Shown: in pieces, positions 26,054 through 36,979 of the stretch
How positions within the stretch are numbered: position 1 is the first letter of the stretch
Layout: every line of letters starts with the position of its first letter
Assembly: GCA_004565275.1 (NCBI GenBank)
Contig: SDOX01000019.1
Span: 926,340-990,339 of the forward strand
Reading direction: 5' to 3'
DNA from: Nannochloropsis salina CCMP1776
Taxonomy: Eukaryota; Sar; Eustigmatophyceae; Eustigmatales; Monodopsidaceae
DNA: 64,000 nucleotides
Translations under genes and position numbers: made by a program
Notes under the pieces: model-generated
Told to the model about the DNA's origin: nothing
Seen by the model: the letters and a program-made list of their open reading frames with translations, nothing else
The model's database searches: none

Positions 26054-29000
26054 TCACAACTGATCGATTTGGAGAACCTCCTCTTCTCCGCTATCCGATG
26101 CTTCGCCCGGTAACGAGATAGAAGGGGCCAGCTGTCCCCCTCCCGCGCTGTCCTCGCCCACAAATATCAAGGGCTGATCCTCCCCTCCCCCATTCCCTCC
26201 AAACCCACCATCCATACCCCGCGGAGGGGAGAGAGGCCCGAGGAGGACCGGTGGCGGTTCTTGAGAAGGGGGAGAGGGCAGTAAGATGCCCCTGCCCCCC
26301 GCAATTCCCTCTGTTCCACCCACCTGGAGCTCGCCTTTCGATTCCCGCTTATTTCCCCTCCCGCGCGCCCCTCCTCTACCTCTTCCTCCCCCCCGCCCAC
26401 CCTTCATCTTGTTCGCCTTGCGTTGCCTTCGGATAGAAGTTGCATTCTGGACCACTATTTCTGCCTCCAAAGCCGCCATGGAACTTTCATCCAGACTCCT
26501 GACCCCTTTGATCACGTCCGCTTGAACGGCCCTGACATATTCAAGAAGCACCCCCCCGCCCCCTCCTTCCTCCGCCTCCACAGTCTCCCGAACGATCGTC
26601 GCAAAGTCGTCCAAAAGCTCCTGGCGGCTTTCGTACCTGTAATCTGTGATCTTCTTCTTGACCCTTTCAAGGTCCATCCCACGACCTCTCAGTCTTTTGA
26701 AAGGCTTGGCGTACGGCTTTGTTTCCACTCCACTGTAGATCACGTCGAACTGCAGATTCAACAGCAAATGGGGCTTCCGCTGCGTTTTCCTCCCGTACGG
26801 CCCACTGCCTCCCCCTGCCCCTTCTTCTCCAACTTCCCTGTCCGCGCCCTCACTCCCTCTGGCCCCCAGTTTCAGGTACTGCCTCGAGTAGAGCATCCTT
26901 GCTTCTTCGTCCTGAGCACGCTTCTTCTGCTGCTGCTGCTCCTTGTGCTCGGTGGCCATCTTCTTGAGGGAAGAAATGTTCAGGGTCACAGACGCCCTTT
27001 TCCTTTTGCTCGCCTTCTGTTTGCCCTGGACTGACAACACCAGCTTATTTCCTCCCACGGTCCACTCGTCTCCCTCCCCTGCTTGTCCCTCCTCTCCAAC
27101 AGCCAACCCCGCCGCCTCCCGTTTTCGCGCCCTTCGCGCCTTTTTCCTGAGTTTCTCCAACTCCTCCGCACGCTGCATGCGGACTCTCTCCACCTCCTCT
27201 GGCTGGAACAGAAATTCCACCCTGTACCTCTCGGTCCCGTCCACGTCTGTCTCTTTGATCAACCTCTTCACCACCTTCCGAGGGCGTTGCCAGCTTGGTA
27301 ATGCCACCCCAGCCATGAGCGCTTTTTGTTGCCGCGCGATTTCTGCCTCCTGCCTTTGCTCGGCCAAAATGCGCGCCCGTTCCGCCAACTCCCGTTGCAC
27401 AGCCAAGGCATCCGCCTCCGTCTCAAAAGTACCCTTGCCCCCTCCCTCCATTCCTCCTCCCCAGCCCGCCCGCGAGCCTTGCCCTTGCCCTTTCTCTGGA
27501 GCGCCTTCGGGATCATCCAAGTCCAACTCCATGCCGGCCATCCCCTCCTCGTCTCCAAACGCCCCGCTTTCGTCTGTCAATGCGTTTAACTGCTTGTTCC
27601 AGATCCGGTCACAAGCCGCCACGTACTCCAACATTCCCGCCCGGATCCCCCCCGCCCCCTCGCCCGCGTCAACATCCAAGACTACTTGCACCCGGACCTT
27701 TTTGGGCACTCGGGTGAGCTGCATCACTTCCTCGAACTCCGCCCCGTACCCGGCCGTGGACAAGCGGTGCTGGGCGATTCGCCGTAAATGCGGCACGCTC
27801 CATACATGTGTCAAAATTTTATTCATCATCGCCACCCCCATGCGGACTGGCGGGGTCTCTCCGATGATCTCCTGCAAGGCCGGATCGAGCGTAGGAAGCA
27901 CTTCCTTGAAGGACCGCCCCGCTTCCCGTTGGTGCCGGGGTAGGAAGGAAAAGCCTTCGCCAATGCCCGATGGATCGCCCAAGCCCGTCAATTTGAAAAT
28001 GCCTCCGTAGGCCTTCTCATTCGTGATGGCATGGTAGTAGTGGGTCAAGCTCCAGGGGGCCAGGTACAACTCATCCAACAGATATGCACCCACCGCAATC
28101 AACTGTCGGACTTCTTCGTACAGGACCTGCAACTTATTAGCGACTTCCTCTGCCTCCAAACCCCGTTCCCCCCCCTTCAGAAGTTCGGCGGACCTCCGGG
28201 CTTTCTCCGCCCGCGCCTGTCGATCTTGCAACAAGCACTGCAGGTTCCTCGCCAAGATGGGCTCGATTCTAGCAGGGGCGAAGGATGTCACCCTGCCCAC
28301 GATGGAGATCCCTTCCGAGAGCAAGCGTCGCACGCCGCTGCACATACTTTCAAAGATGCAGACCTCCTCTGGGGTAATCTCCCTGAGCACGTCCTCCACC
28401 ACCACGTCCTTATTCAGCGACCAATGGTTCTCCGTGTGCTTCCCTTGGAGTTCATGCGCCACCTGTTTGAGTTGATTCAAGACCAACACAGCCTTCTCTC
28501 GCTCCTTGTCCCGCCCTGGGCCTGCGTCGGGCAAATAATCCGCCAAACCGTCGAACAATCTCACCAGATCTATCACGCTCACCCTCCTGTCCATGTCCGC
28601 CCCCCTCTCCCCTCCATGTATTTTGACCACCAGGGCCAATTTGATGAGGCGGTCCCGAAACTCCCGGAAACGTCCGTCGTCGGGATGGAACACCTCCCGC
28701 AACGGCTCCATTTGCCCCGACAAATACACCCGAGGAATCTCTCGTACGGCGTAGCACTCACTTTCCCCCGCGCTTTCTCCCGTGAGAGGCTCGCGGACAT
28801 GCTTCGGATGGCTCCGCACCAGCAAAAAATCCGTCGGCTTGGCCTTATGTTCAAAGAGAGGGGCCTTGTACAGGTTGTTGAAAAGGGCGAGTTGGCGCAT
28901 GCCGTCCTCGATCTGCCCAATGAAGGGGGAGGGATCTTCGGGATACAGCACACAGGTCTGTCCCTCCTTGAAATCGGGCACCCCGGCGTGCACCCGGTCC

Positions 29001-31294
29001 AAGTCCATCGCCACGCTGCTCGCGCCCAGATTCTCGCGTGTGATCCGCGGCGGACCCCGACTTTTGCCCCCGCCGCCCCCCAGCCCAGCCGCATGCCGCT
29101 CCAGCGCCATGGCGCGTTCTGCTTCCACATTCTGAGGGGACAACCGCCACAGGTTGAGGAGCTTGCTGGCCATGCCTGGGTTCGAGAGCAAGAGCGGACG
29201 TTCCTCCGGGTACTCTACCACGACCAACTCCCCCTCGTAGGCATTGAGGTCCTTGGTGGTCCGGATGGTCCGGGTCGACATGGGATGTCCCCCGGCCAAG
29301 GCCCCTCGGCCGCCCCCGCCGGCCTGCCCGCTCTTGTCCTTGGGCGTTCGCAAGGTCCAAGACAAATCCTGGAGGCGCAGGGGCAGGCGGGGCCGGTGGA
29401 AAGACCGTAGGACGTCGGGAGGAAGGACCAAGCGGGCGGGATCGGCGATGGTGGTTTCGTGGCGAAGGGCGCATTCTGCGTGCTCGATGGAGGGGACTTG
29501 CAGAGTCCGGTGCCGGCCAAATTGCTGCTGTCGCTGCTGTTCTTCGGGCGTGAGCGACGCCGTCCGGGTCGACGACATGAGACCCAAGGCATGCAAATCG
29601 GTGCGAGGAAGAGAAGGAGTCTCCCAGTATATCCGAGGGTCGTTGCGGTCGATGATCAGGCGGTCCCATGGTAAAGGGGCTTGGGCACGTGGCCCCGGCC
29701 TCTGCTCCCTGACGCCAACCCCGCCTGGCAGCCATCGGGAGAGGGACCGAGCTCTGTGCGACACCTTCGGCTTCCCCCAAATGATGTTTCTCGTCCAGCG
29801 TTGCCCATTCAGCTCTGCGTTCAAAGGGAAAGGCGCCTGGAGGACGCGCTCAGCCTCCTCTGCCAAAGTGCTCTCGTAGAGGGAAAGCCGCGGGCTACTA
29901 CTGTCCTGCTCACTGCCCAGCCCGGCCGCTCTCGCCCCTGCGCCCAGACTAACCATGGCCGCCGCCTCCCTCCGTTTTGCTGCCAAGATCCATCGCAGGC
30001 GTTCCCGACGTGTCTCCTCCGCCCGATGCCGCGCCAGGATCACCCGCAGGTCCCCCATCTCTTCTTCCCCCCTTCCCTTTCCCTCCCCCTCCGTGCCCCC
30101 CCTTTCGCGGCCGCTTTCCTCTCCGCCATTCACGGGCGCATTCCCTGCCTGTGAGCTCGGGACGATGTCCGCAGAGGCCTCGGCGGAGAGCTCTTCCTCC
30201 TCGAGCCCTTTCCCCTCTTCCTCTTCCTCCTCTTCCTCCCCCCTTCGACCTGTCCCCCACTGGATGTTCCTCTCCCACATGGCTTGGGTCAAGGGGTGGA
30301 AACGGCTGCCCACGGATGTCGTCCACCGCCCACCAGCCTGCTCGCCATCCGTTTGTGCCGAGGTGCTCTTCCCTTCGCTGATGCGAAGGAGAGAACAGTC
30401 AGGAAGCGGCTCATCTCCTTCCTCCTCGCCCTCTCCGTCCTCCCCCTCCTCCCCCTCCTCCTCTTCTGTGTTGCCCTCCTCCTCCTCAAGCGCCTCGCCT
30501 CTCCCATCGACCAGCGCGGCGTACTCCTGTCTTCCTGTCGCCTTCATCCCCAGCGAGACAGAGAGCCCCCCCGCCTCCCTCCCTCCTCCTCGCCCCTCCC
30601 TAGACAGCCCCGCCCCACTCCAGGCGTCGTTTCCTCCATCTCCCACTGGCCACCCTTCCTCCTCCCCCTCCTCCGACTCTTTTTCGCTCCCGTCTTCTCC
30701 CCAGCCGTCCCCCTCTTCCCCTCCCTCTCCCGCACCTCTCCGCCACACCTCGCCCACGTCCTCCGCTTCCTCCAACCTCATCCCTTTGGGCCGCTCCAGC
30801 TTTGCCGACACGTCCTCCCAGGTGAGTGTGGCCATCACCCGCAGAGCTGCGAGCCCCCCCGATCGTTCGTAGGCCTCCTCCTCGAGTTTCACAAAGTCCG
30901 GCACCCCATCCGGCCCCTCCCCCACGAGCAAGGGCACCAGCACAGCGGGGTGACACCTTCCACCGCTCCCTTCCTGCCCCGCTTGCATGGTCAGGTCGCC
31001 TTCGTAGCCCAGCGAGTAGGACCGGTGGTAGGACGGGCTTCGGTGGGGGGAAAGTGGTGGAAGGGGGGAGGCCCGCGCTCCGGCACTGACGTGAGAGAGG
31101 CGGGACTCCGAGTACTGGCGTTCGAAAGGAAAATGGATGCTGGGGCCGCTTCTTCCCTGGTAGGAGAGGTAGTACGGGGTTTGGGACGGGGAGAGAGGGT
31201 GTGCATTGCCCCAGTCTTGTTGCTGACGTCGGCGGGAGGAGGAGTACCGGTCCACATCGAAGGTACTTGAGTACGGGGAGAGGGGGGAGGACAT
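26054..31294 (-). CDS. TAF1: TFIID subunit TAF1
   Basis: The single-exon protein has 1746 aa. Residues 1-450 are Ser/Pro- then Glu/Gly-rich low complexity, with TAF1-style short blocks (MWERNIQWG, RWTRNIIWG). The central TAF1 domain (DUF3591) spans roughly 700-1200: PLFEHKAKPTDFLLVRS, IPRVYLSGQMEP, SLNKDVVVEDVLREITPEEVC, LAPWSLTHYYHAITN, GDPSGIGEGFSFL and ETPPVRMGVAMMNKIL are family landmarks. TAF1 is the largest TFIID subunit, a scaffold that touches TBP, TAF7 and promoter DNA in the nucleus. The C-terminal third has a helical Arg/Lys/Glu stretch (residues 1290-1400), a basic TAF1-like block and a Gly/Pro end. No bromodomain is present, as in yeast Taf1 and unlike plant and animal forms. Long pyrimidine-rich plus-strand runs reflect Glu/Gly codons. 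Confidence 0.93.
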   Translation of the reverse strand: MSSPLSPYSSTFDVDRYSSSRRRQQQDWGNAHPLSPSQTPYYLSYQGRSGPSIHFPFERQYSESRLSHVSAGARASPLPPLSPHRSPSYHRSYSLGYEGDLTMQAGQEGSGGRCHPAVLVPLLVGEGPDGVPDFVKLEEEAYERSGGLAALRVMATLTWEDVSAKLERPKGMRLEEAEDVGEVWRRGAGEGGEEGDGWGEDGSEKESEEGEEEGWPVGDGGNDAWSGAGLSREGRGGGREAGGLSVSLGMKATGRQEYAALVDGRGEALEEEEGNTEEEEGEEGEDGEGEEEGDEPLPDCSLLRISEGKSTSAQTDGEQAGGRWTTSVGSRFHPLTQAMWERNIQWGTGRRGEEEEEEEEGKGLEEEELSAEASADIVPSSQAGNAPVNGGEESGRERGGTEGEGKGRGEEEMGDLRVILARHRAEETRRERLRWILAAKRREAAAMVSLGAGARAAGLGSEQDSSSPRLSLYESTLAEEAERVLQAPFPLNAELNGQRWTRNIIWGKPKVSHRARSLSRWLPGGVGVREQRPGPRAQAPLPWDRLIIDRNDPRIYWETPSLPRTDLHALGLMSSTRTASLTPEEQQRQQQFGRHRTLQVPSIEHAECALRHETTIADPARLVLPPDVLRSFHRPRLPLRLQDLSWTLRTPKDKSGQAGGGGRGALAGGHPMSTRTIRTTKDLNAYEGELVVVEYPEERPLLLSNPGMASKLLNLWRLSPQNVEAERAMALERHAAGLGGGGGKSRGPPRITRENLGASSVAMDLDRVHAGVPDFKEGQTCVLYPEDPSPFIGQIEDGMRQLALFNNLYKAPLFEHKAKPTDFLLVRSHPKHVREPLTGESAGESECYAVREIPRVYLSGQMEPLREVFHPDDGRFREFRDRLIKLALVVKIHGGERGADMDRRVSVIDLVRLFDGLADYLPDAGPGRDKEREKAVLVLNQLKQVAHELQGKHTENHWSLNKDVVVEDVLREITPEEVCIFESMCSGVRRLLSEGISIVGRVTSFAPARIEPILARNLQCLLQDRQARAEKARRSAELLKGGERGLEAEEVANKLQVLYEEVRQLIAVGAYLLDELYLAPWSLTHYYHAITNEKAYGGIFKLTGLGDPSGIGEGFSFLPRHQREAGRSFKEVLPTLDPALQEIIGETPPVRMGVAMMNKILTHVWSVPHLRRIAQHRLSTAGYGAEFEEVMQLTRVPKKVRVQVVLDVDAGEGAGGIRAGMLEYVAACDRIWNKQLNALTDESGAFGDEEGMAGMELDLDDPEGAPEKGQGQGSRAGWGGGMEGGGKGTFETEADALAVQRELAERARILAEQRQEAEIARQQKALMAGVALPSWQRPRKVVKRLIKETDVDGTERYRVEFLFQPEEVERVRMQRAEELEKLRKKARRARKREAAGLAVGEEGQAGEGDEWTVGGNKLVLSVQGKQKASKRKRASVTLNISSLKKMATEHKEQQQQKKRAQDEEARMLYSRQYLKLGARGSEGADREVGEEGAGGGSGPYGRKTQRKPHLLLNLQFDVIYSGVETKPYAKPFKRLRGRGMDLERVKKKITDYRYESRQELLDDFATIVRETVEAEEGGGGGVLLEYVRAVQADVIKGVRSLDESSMAALEAEIVVQNATSIRRQRKANKMKGGRGGGRGRGGARGRGNKRESKGELQVGGTEGIAGGRGILLPSPPSQEPPPVLLGPLSPPRGMDGGFGGNGGGEDQPLIFVGEDSAGGGQLAPSISLPGEASDSGEEEVLQIDQL
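30030..30780. repeat. pyrimidine-rich low-complexity tract
   Basis: The plus strand here is dominated by TCC, CTC and CCT units and is the complement of the Glu/Gly-rich N-terminal part of TAF1. Purine-pyrimidine asymmetry is broken only by short mixed stretches. It is coding low complexity rather than an independent repeat. Confidence 0.6.
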
Positions 31295-31744
31295 GCTGCT
31301 GCATGGAGCCCAGAATGTGAGGATGGGGAAAGATGTGAATCAATGATGCGAAGGGGGCTGATTCAGTACAACATGGGCTTCATGCTGCTAGCTACAGAGG
31401 TCGCTTCAAGGATGTTTGCTTGCGGGCCTCTCGATGCTGTCCTTCCACCTCACTACTGCGACACACGGAGCATATCCCGAGTGGAACTAGATTTTTAATG
31501 GGGCGCATAGGTTACTGCCATTCCAGATTCTCTAGTTCCAACCTCTGCCATGCCCCCCTTGTCCCACCCAGTTACCCAATGACCTACCTCAGCTTTGTTT
31601 ATTAGGTGAGTGGCTGCAACCCCCAGCTTCGCCACACTAAGCCTGACGGACTATCGCGTGTCTCACAGCCATGCAATATCTGACTAGTTGAATCACTCCA
31701 AGGTAAACTGTGTGTGCATTGGTGCCAAGGTCTGTGAGCTAGTG

Positions 31745-31784
31745 CCTTCGAAGCCTGCTTAACAGTGAAGCAGGATGGCGAAGG
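31745..31784. other. imperfect hairpin
   Basis: Two nested inverted pieces form a stem: an outer 6-bp pair (CCTTCG with CGAAGG) and an inner 7-bp pair (CCTGCTT with AAGCAGG) around a 7-base loop. It could be part of a structured RNA or chance. No family was recognised. Confidence 0.35.
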
Positions 31785-32789
31785 AGCTACATACTAAGGA
31801 AAGACTATGAAATGTTCAAATAGAGGTGCCGTCGCAAAGAACGCACACAGGGCACATTCAAGTCCCTGCAATCATTTCATGAATGCTTATACACATCCGG
31901 TGTTGTCAAAGGAGCCTGGAATTTACATTATTTCGTTTTGATACGGAAGCTCTACATCCGGGTATGGTGATATCGAGGACACCTCGGCTGGCAAGCTCTT
32001 GTGGGAGCAAAATGACGAGGGGGCTGGCCCACAATGCATCGCTCCCAGAGGATTGAGGCTTATACTATTATTCACATATTACATGTAATCCTATGAAGGG
32101 TAAGGCCATGCTCACTTTCATACATGGACTTAATGTCGTCAGTAACATTGGCCATCACACACGCTTTCAACGGCTGCAGTATGGGGGGCAAAGTAGAATG
32201 AAAATTACTTGATCTTGTCGCGATCTTGTTTTGGGTCATTCGTTATCTGAAAAACAACCGTCGTAAGGGTGCAATACTGTACTTGATGCCCGCTGTTGGA
32301 AGTGCAGCCAAGAGGAGACCTCGTTTGAAAGAGTCTGAGGATGTATGAGGAATCCGAAAAGGTGATATTGGATGTGACTATCTACATTTGAAAGCACCTA
32401 TAAAAATGATTTGATGTATTAATGTCGACTCATTGAAGGCATACACTTCAAATCGTATTCATGTCCTGCAGTCTTCAGCTTGTTGCCATGAAAAAAAACT
32501 GCCATTTTTTAGAATACTTTCCGGTCAATAGAAGTATCAAAAGGCCTGCACCATACAACTAAGTCATTATTATTATTAATCGTTTTGATTTTGGTTCTTG
32601 CGACGTGAAATTAGGCTTGAGCAAATCGGTACCACCCCTATATCATGATCACCGACATAAAGGGCGTTAATTCCATGTTGATACCTAGATGATTGACTAG
32701 CCATTTTCCACCCCAAAAGTATACGACACTCCGAAGTGGAATTTTTGCTAGGTTGCGACTCAGAATTTGTATTTAACAAGGAGAGATAT

Positions 32790-32807
32790 CCTCCCTCCGG
32801 AGGGAGG
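32790..32807. repeat. perfect 18-bp palindrome
   Basis: CCTCCCTCCGGAGGGAGG is fully self-complementary with no loop. It lies in otherwise AT-rich sequence in the 2.5-kb gap, so it stands out in base composition. Function unknown. Confidence 0.8.
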
Positions 32808-33787
32808 TGAGTGGGAAAGGTAGCCAACGATAGACACCTCATGGATACAAAGTGCACAGCTGATTGCATTTTGCACTCATGTTTCTCCATAGGTATGCCA
32901 CCGAAAAGTCTTCGCGTCGGGATTCAAAATTCTCTAAAGAAATTTGCTTTCGTATATTTACCATTTCCATTCCTTTGCGTTTCTTTGTCATGGCGCTACC
33001 TCGGCCAATAGTAGGAAAAATAGTGAGAGAACTCAACACCGAAAGACACAGGAATCAAATGACGAAACGAAGCAATAAACGGTCGACGAATTACTTCGAT
33101 CTTCACATGCGGACATGCACGGAGTGAAATTGAATCCGATGTACGGCAACATGTTCTCCCCAGGAAAAAACTTTAGCGAGACGAGCGAGTTGTGAAAAAA
33201 GCGACCGCCGGACTATAACAAAATTAGGGCGTACCACGCCAACGCTTATGCCGCCACCCTATACCAAGACACGTTACGGGAACCGCTCCTGCGTGGAACG
33301 CACTGTGACGCATGTACCCGTGCAGTTGTAATGTCAGGCACGGTGCGGGCGTGTCTTGGGTATTTTTGTGTCGTAACTACAGGCCAGGCGTCCCTCGGGG
33401 CAGGAAACGTCCTTGGCACGACACGGACACGACTGGAGGATGGGAAATACAGTGCGAATCTTGCCTCATTCACAGGCCCTCCCCGCTCTGCCCGCGTCGA
33501 GAGAGCGCACGACGGGATCCTTCCCATGTCATGACTGATATATGGACTCTATCGGTTGCATTCGACGCATTTCCATGTAATTTATGTGAATTTGTGTCTG
33601 TGACCATGGTATTTTCCTCTTTTCCTGCCACTTCAACAAGAGTTGACGCCTCTCCCCCGTTCCTCGCGACCCCCCAGGCACGCCCTCTGGCTTGCCAATA
33701 CGCCTGCAATTATGCAGCCCCCAGAAACAAGATTGTACCATTAGATCCAGCGGTAGTCTTTGTCACGAGTTTTGGAGATTTTCAAGC

Positions 33788-35996
33788 ATGCGCAACTTTT
33801 CATTCTTTTATTTGCTTTGCGTTTTGGCGCCGATCGTCGACCATGAGGCAAGTTGGTGCCGAGGAGTGAAAGCGACCTCAGTCGACACCTCGTCCGGATT
33901 CGCACACTTTCGACCGGCTAGTCTTGTACTTCCTTCAACACAACGACCGCATGTGATAGCGCATAGAGGTGGTGAGTAAAATAAACAGATGGAACGATGA
34001 AAATTTTTGAAGACCGGGGAGGTGGATCGGAGTGTATCTCTATATCGGGTTTTGCGAATTGCATCTTACAAATTTTGACCAATATCGAGATTTGGACTCA
34101 TTATACTCTGTCTTTTACAGCCTGTGGGTATTTACCAGAACACACGCTGCAAGCGTACCGTCTCGCCATCGATCTAGGCGTGGAGTATATCGAACCCGAT
34201 CTCGTTCTCACCAAGGACGGGCACTTGGTACGTATTTTTGTTTTTTTTTCCCGTTGTCCACCTCTTCTGCATTTCCTTTATTGTCGTGTATCTTGTTTTG
34301 AATGATTGTGGGGGGTTGGAAAAGCTTAAAGGAACACTCAAGAGCTCTCAAGGCTTTGTGGTCCGCTACTTATGAATCTGAGATTCGTATATTGGCTGTG
34401 TGCATGAAGATAGAAATTTCCAGGGAAATGTGGACGGAAGTAGCGATGTGATGTTTTCTGATCCTCTCCAATCATGTATTGCACCCGTGTCTCTGTATGC
34501 ACCTATTTGGGTAAATTAGGATCGATGCGAGGACAGCTTTGACCGAGCCATCTCACCTTTTGCTCGGGTCGGGCTGAGGTCAGGACCGATATTCACTCAA
34601 ACCTCGCCACACCCGTTTATTTTCATGCCTTCAGATCTGTCGTCACGATGTGGATCTTTCAGAAACCACAGACGTCTCCCTTCGGCCCGAATTCGCAGGG
34701 CGGCGGCGCAATATCACCTTCCCCTCAGAGGTGGCCGTCAGAGATCCTGTCACAGGGGCAGCTCCCCTCGTATCTGTGGAGGGCTTCTTCTCCTTTGATT
34801 TCACCTTGGCTGAAATCAAAACCCTGCGTGCCAAACAACGCCTAACTCAACGGAGTTCCACGTACAATGGCCTGTTCCAAGTACCCACGCTGGAGGAGGT
34901 TGTGGACATGGTCCGGGAGGCCGAGGGAGCAACGGGGCGGAAGGTGGGAATCTATGCAGAGCTCAAGGAGCCGTATTTTTTTCACTTGAACGGCTTCGAC
35001 ATTGAGAGCAAGGTGGTGGAAGTCTTGCAGACGAAAGATTTGGGAGTCCGGTCTTCCCCTCCCCACCTCCCCGGCCCCGACGTGCCCGCCCCCCTGGTCC
35101 TGCAGTGCTTCGACCCCTACACCCTCCGCCGCCTTGCCCAGAGGATACCCCACGTTCCCCTTGTGCAGTTGCTGCTCTCTCCGCTTTCAAAAGAGCATTC
35201 CTCTGTTGGACAAGGTGTTAGCCATCATTTGGGTCGGGAAGCGACCTTCGGCGACATGACCTTGCCGGAGATCGCCGCCTACGCATCGGGCATTGGACCC
35301 GCCAAAAGTGTTTTTACCTCCATGGACCCCGCAGTAGCCAGAGCCGTGGTGGATGAGGCACATGAACTTGATCTAGCCGTGCATCCGTGGACTTTTAGGC
35401 GCGAGGCGATGTATGTGGATACGCCGTTCCAAGCGGACTCGGACGAAGAGTTGCGATTCTTTTTTGAAAGTTTAAATGTGGATGCCCTCTTCGTGGAATT
35501 TCCGGATCAAGCGTCCATGGTTATCGAAAAGATGCTGTCGGATGATAGCGAGGCGGCTTTGGAGGACGTGAGCCCGGAGATTGCCCAGGCGGCCTCAGCT
35601 GCGGCGCGGAGCTCTACTCTATCGACAGCGCCGTTGCCCTCCCGACGGGGACGGTCAAGTCGTAGTAATCGCAGCAGCAGTAGCAGCCATGGGGAAACAG
35701 GTAGAGGGGCACCGGCTTTCTCGGTAACGAATGGCAAGACGAGCGCTCCGAAGGACGTGATGGCCGAAATGGACACGATGTGGTCATCTGCCCTGTCTGC
35801 ACTGAGGTCGCTTGCGGGCAGTGTGGTCGGTGGGAAAGATCGGAGTTTGTGGATGGAAGGTGGGGTTTGTGGGGGAGAAGGAGATGCCGGCACGTCTTCG
35901 TGTCAGCCTGGGGCCTGCTCAGTGGATGGAGTCGCCGACGCCGTCTATCGCCTCCCCTGCCTTGCCGTGCCGTGGTTCCGCCGGAAAGCAGCTTGA
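33788..35996 (+). CDS. glycerophosphodiester phosphodiesterase
   Basis: There are three exons, 33788-33971, 34121-34227 and 34635-35996, all GT-AG, joined in frame to 550 aa. The first exon gives a signal peptide ([17 protein letters not shown]). The catalytic HRG motif spans intron 1 (HVIAHRG then ACGYLPEHT), followed by the E-x-D metal ligands in [14 protein letters not shown] and the CRHDV block in exon 3. HPWTFR and LFVEFPDQA are the late TIM-barrel landmarks. The enzyme cleaves glycerophosphodiesters to glycerol-3-phosphate and an alcohol, recycling lipid headgroups and phosphate. Its signal peptide suggests action outside the cell or in an endomembrane lumen. The C-terminal 130 residues are a Ser/Ala-rich tail with no known domain. 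The layout resembles the plant GDPD1-6 secreted and vacuolar group. Confidence 0.93.
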
Positions 35997-36979
35997 AACC
36001 ACGTTGGACAGGCGTTTGTCAAGGAGAACGATTTGTGACGCGAGAGAGGTGTATTTTGTTTGAATCTACGGAGAGCGAGTCAGGAGATGTGTAATCATCG
36101 CTTGGGCCACGTCCTCAACGGTGTAGGAGTACGCTATGTTTGCTTGTTTGAAGGAATGGTGTCACTGGAATGTGCAGAAGACACGCGAGTATTCATATGC
36201 CTTGGGAGAAAAATAGAGAGAAGCAGTGTAGCCCCGCATCCTTGCGTGCGCGCAGCAACAAGTGTGATTGAAAACTAGCAAAAAAATGAGCTGGAAATGC
36301 CCGCACAAGGAAGGCGTCACCCTCGACGCAATCCGGCCTGTGGGGATGGAAAGGAAGTTGCCTCGCGGCGCGAAGCAACAAATCTCATCAGGAGGTGGAG
36401 GGTGCTTGTGACAGTCGTTGTACCGCTCCACCTCTTTATTGCTCTTATGTCAGACACCCCACTTCGGTGCCCCCCCAGTGGTTTGGTAAACTAATAGAGA
36501 GCGCGCGATCGTTGCTGAAAGCGGTCAACATCAGCATCTTACAAAAAAGGAAGGAATGTACACATTGTCTTGTGAATCTTCGGATCTTTGCCTTGGACAC
36601 TCGTTGTCTTCCATTTATTTTCCTCGTAGGGTGTGACATTTTCAAATAAGCGCTCATATCGGAAAAGATGGCCAAACTCATGAATCGCATCGTAGCGAAA
36701 CGCTTGAGAAGTAACAGTAGAAACTAGAGCTCTCATGATAACTGTAGTTGTTGAGTACCTGCGTCCAACACGCTGACATCGGGCCGAGTGTGAATTGATT
36801 TTAAAGGATATTTATGCAGAGGCAGACACCTCTGAAAATCGCTCTTCGGCGGAGATCAACTTGCTTTCTCCCCCCCCCCTCCCCCCAAAAGCAAACTTTG
36901 TGAAGTGAAACAATTACATGGTCATACGTGCTTCCCCGGCCCCCTCTCACGTCAGAGTGCGCGAGAAGCGAACATTAAG
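35997..36979. other. convergent intergenic, 983 bp
   Basis: This lies between the stops of the phosphodiesterase gene (plus) and the HPP gene (minus). It holds their 3' UTRs and a C-rich run near 36870-36892. No convincing coding frame. Confidence 0.55.

Larger units (their letters stand above)
31295..33787. other. gene-poor interval, 2.5 kb
   Basis: This lies between the start of TAF1 (minus) and the start of the phosphodiesterase gene (plus), so it is a divergent intergenic region much longer than others here. It is AT-richer in the middle (32.0-33.2 kb), with homopolymer A runs and an ATT run near 32565-32577. Open frames are short and without protein character; the longest, 33312-33869, overlaps the next gene's first exon in another frame. 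There is a small hairpin at 31745-31784 and a palindrome at 32790-32807. I recognise no tRNA, snRNA or transposon. Confidence 0.55.

Noticed and set aside
28031-31270. Long plus-strand open frames (459 and 328 codons) inside TAF1
   Set aside because: They are antisense shadows of a well-supported TAF1 frame in GC-rich sequence and have no domain character.
33312-33869. 185-codon plus-strand frame before the phosphodiesterase
   Set aside because: It overlaps the signal-peptide exon in another frame and lacks protein character.
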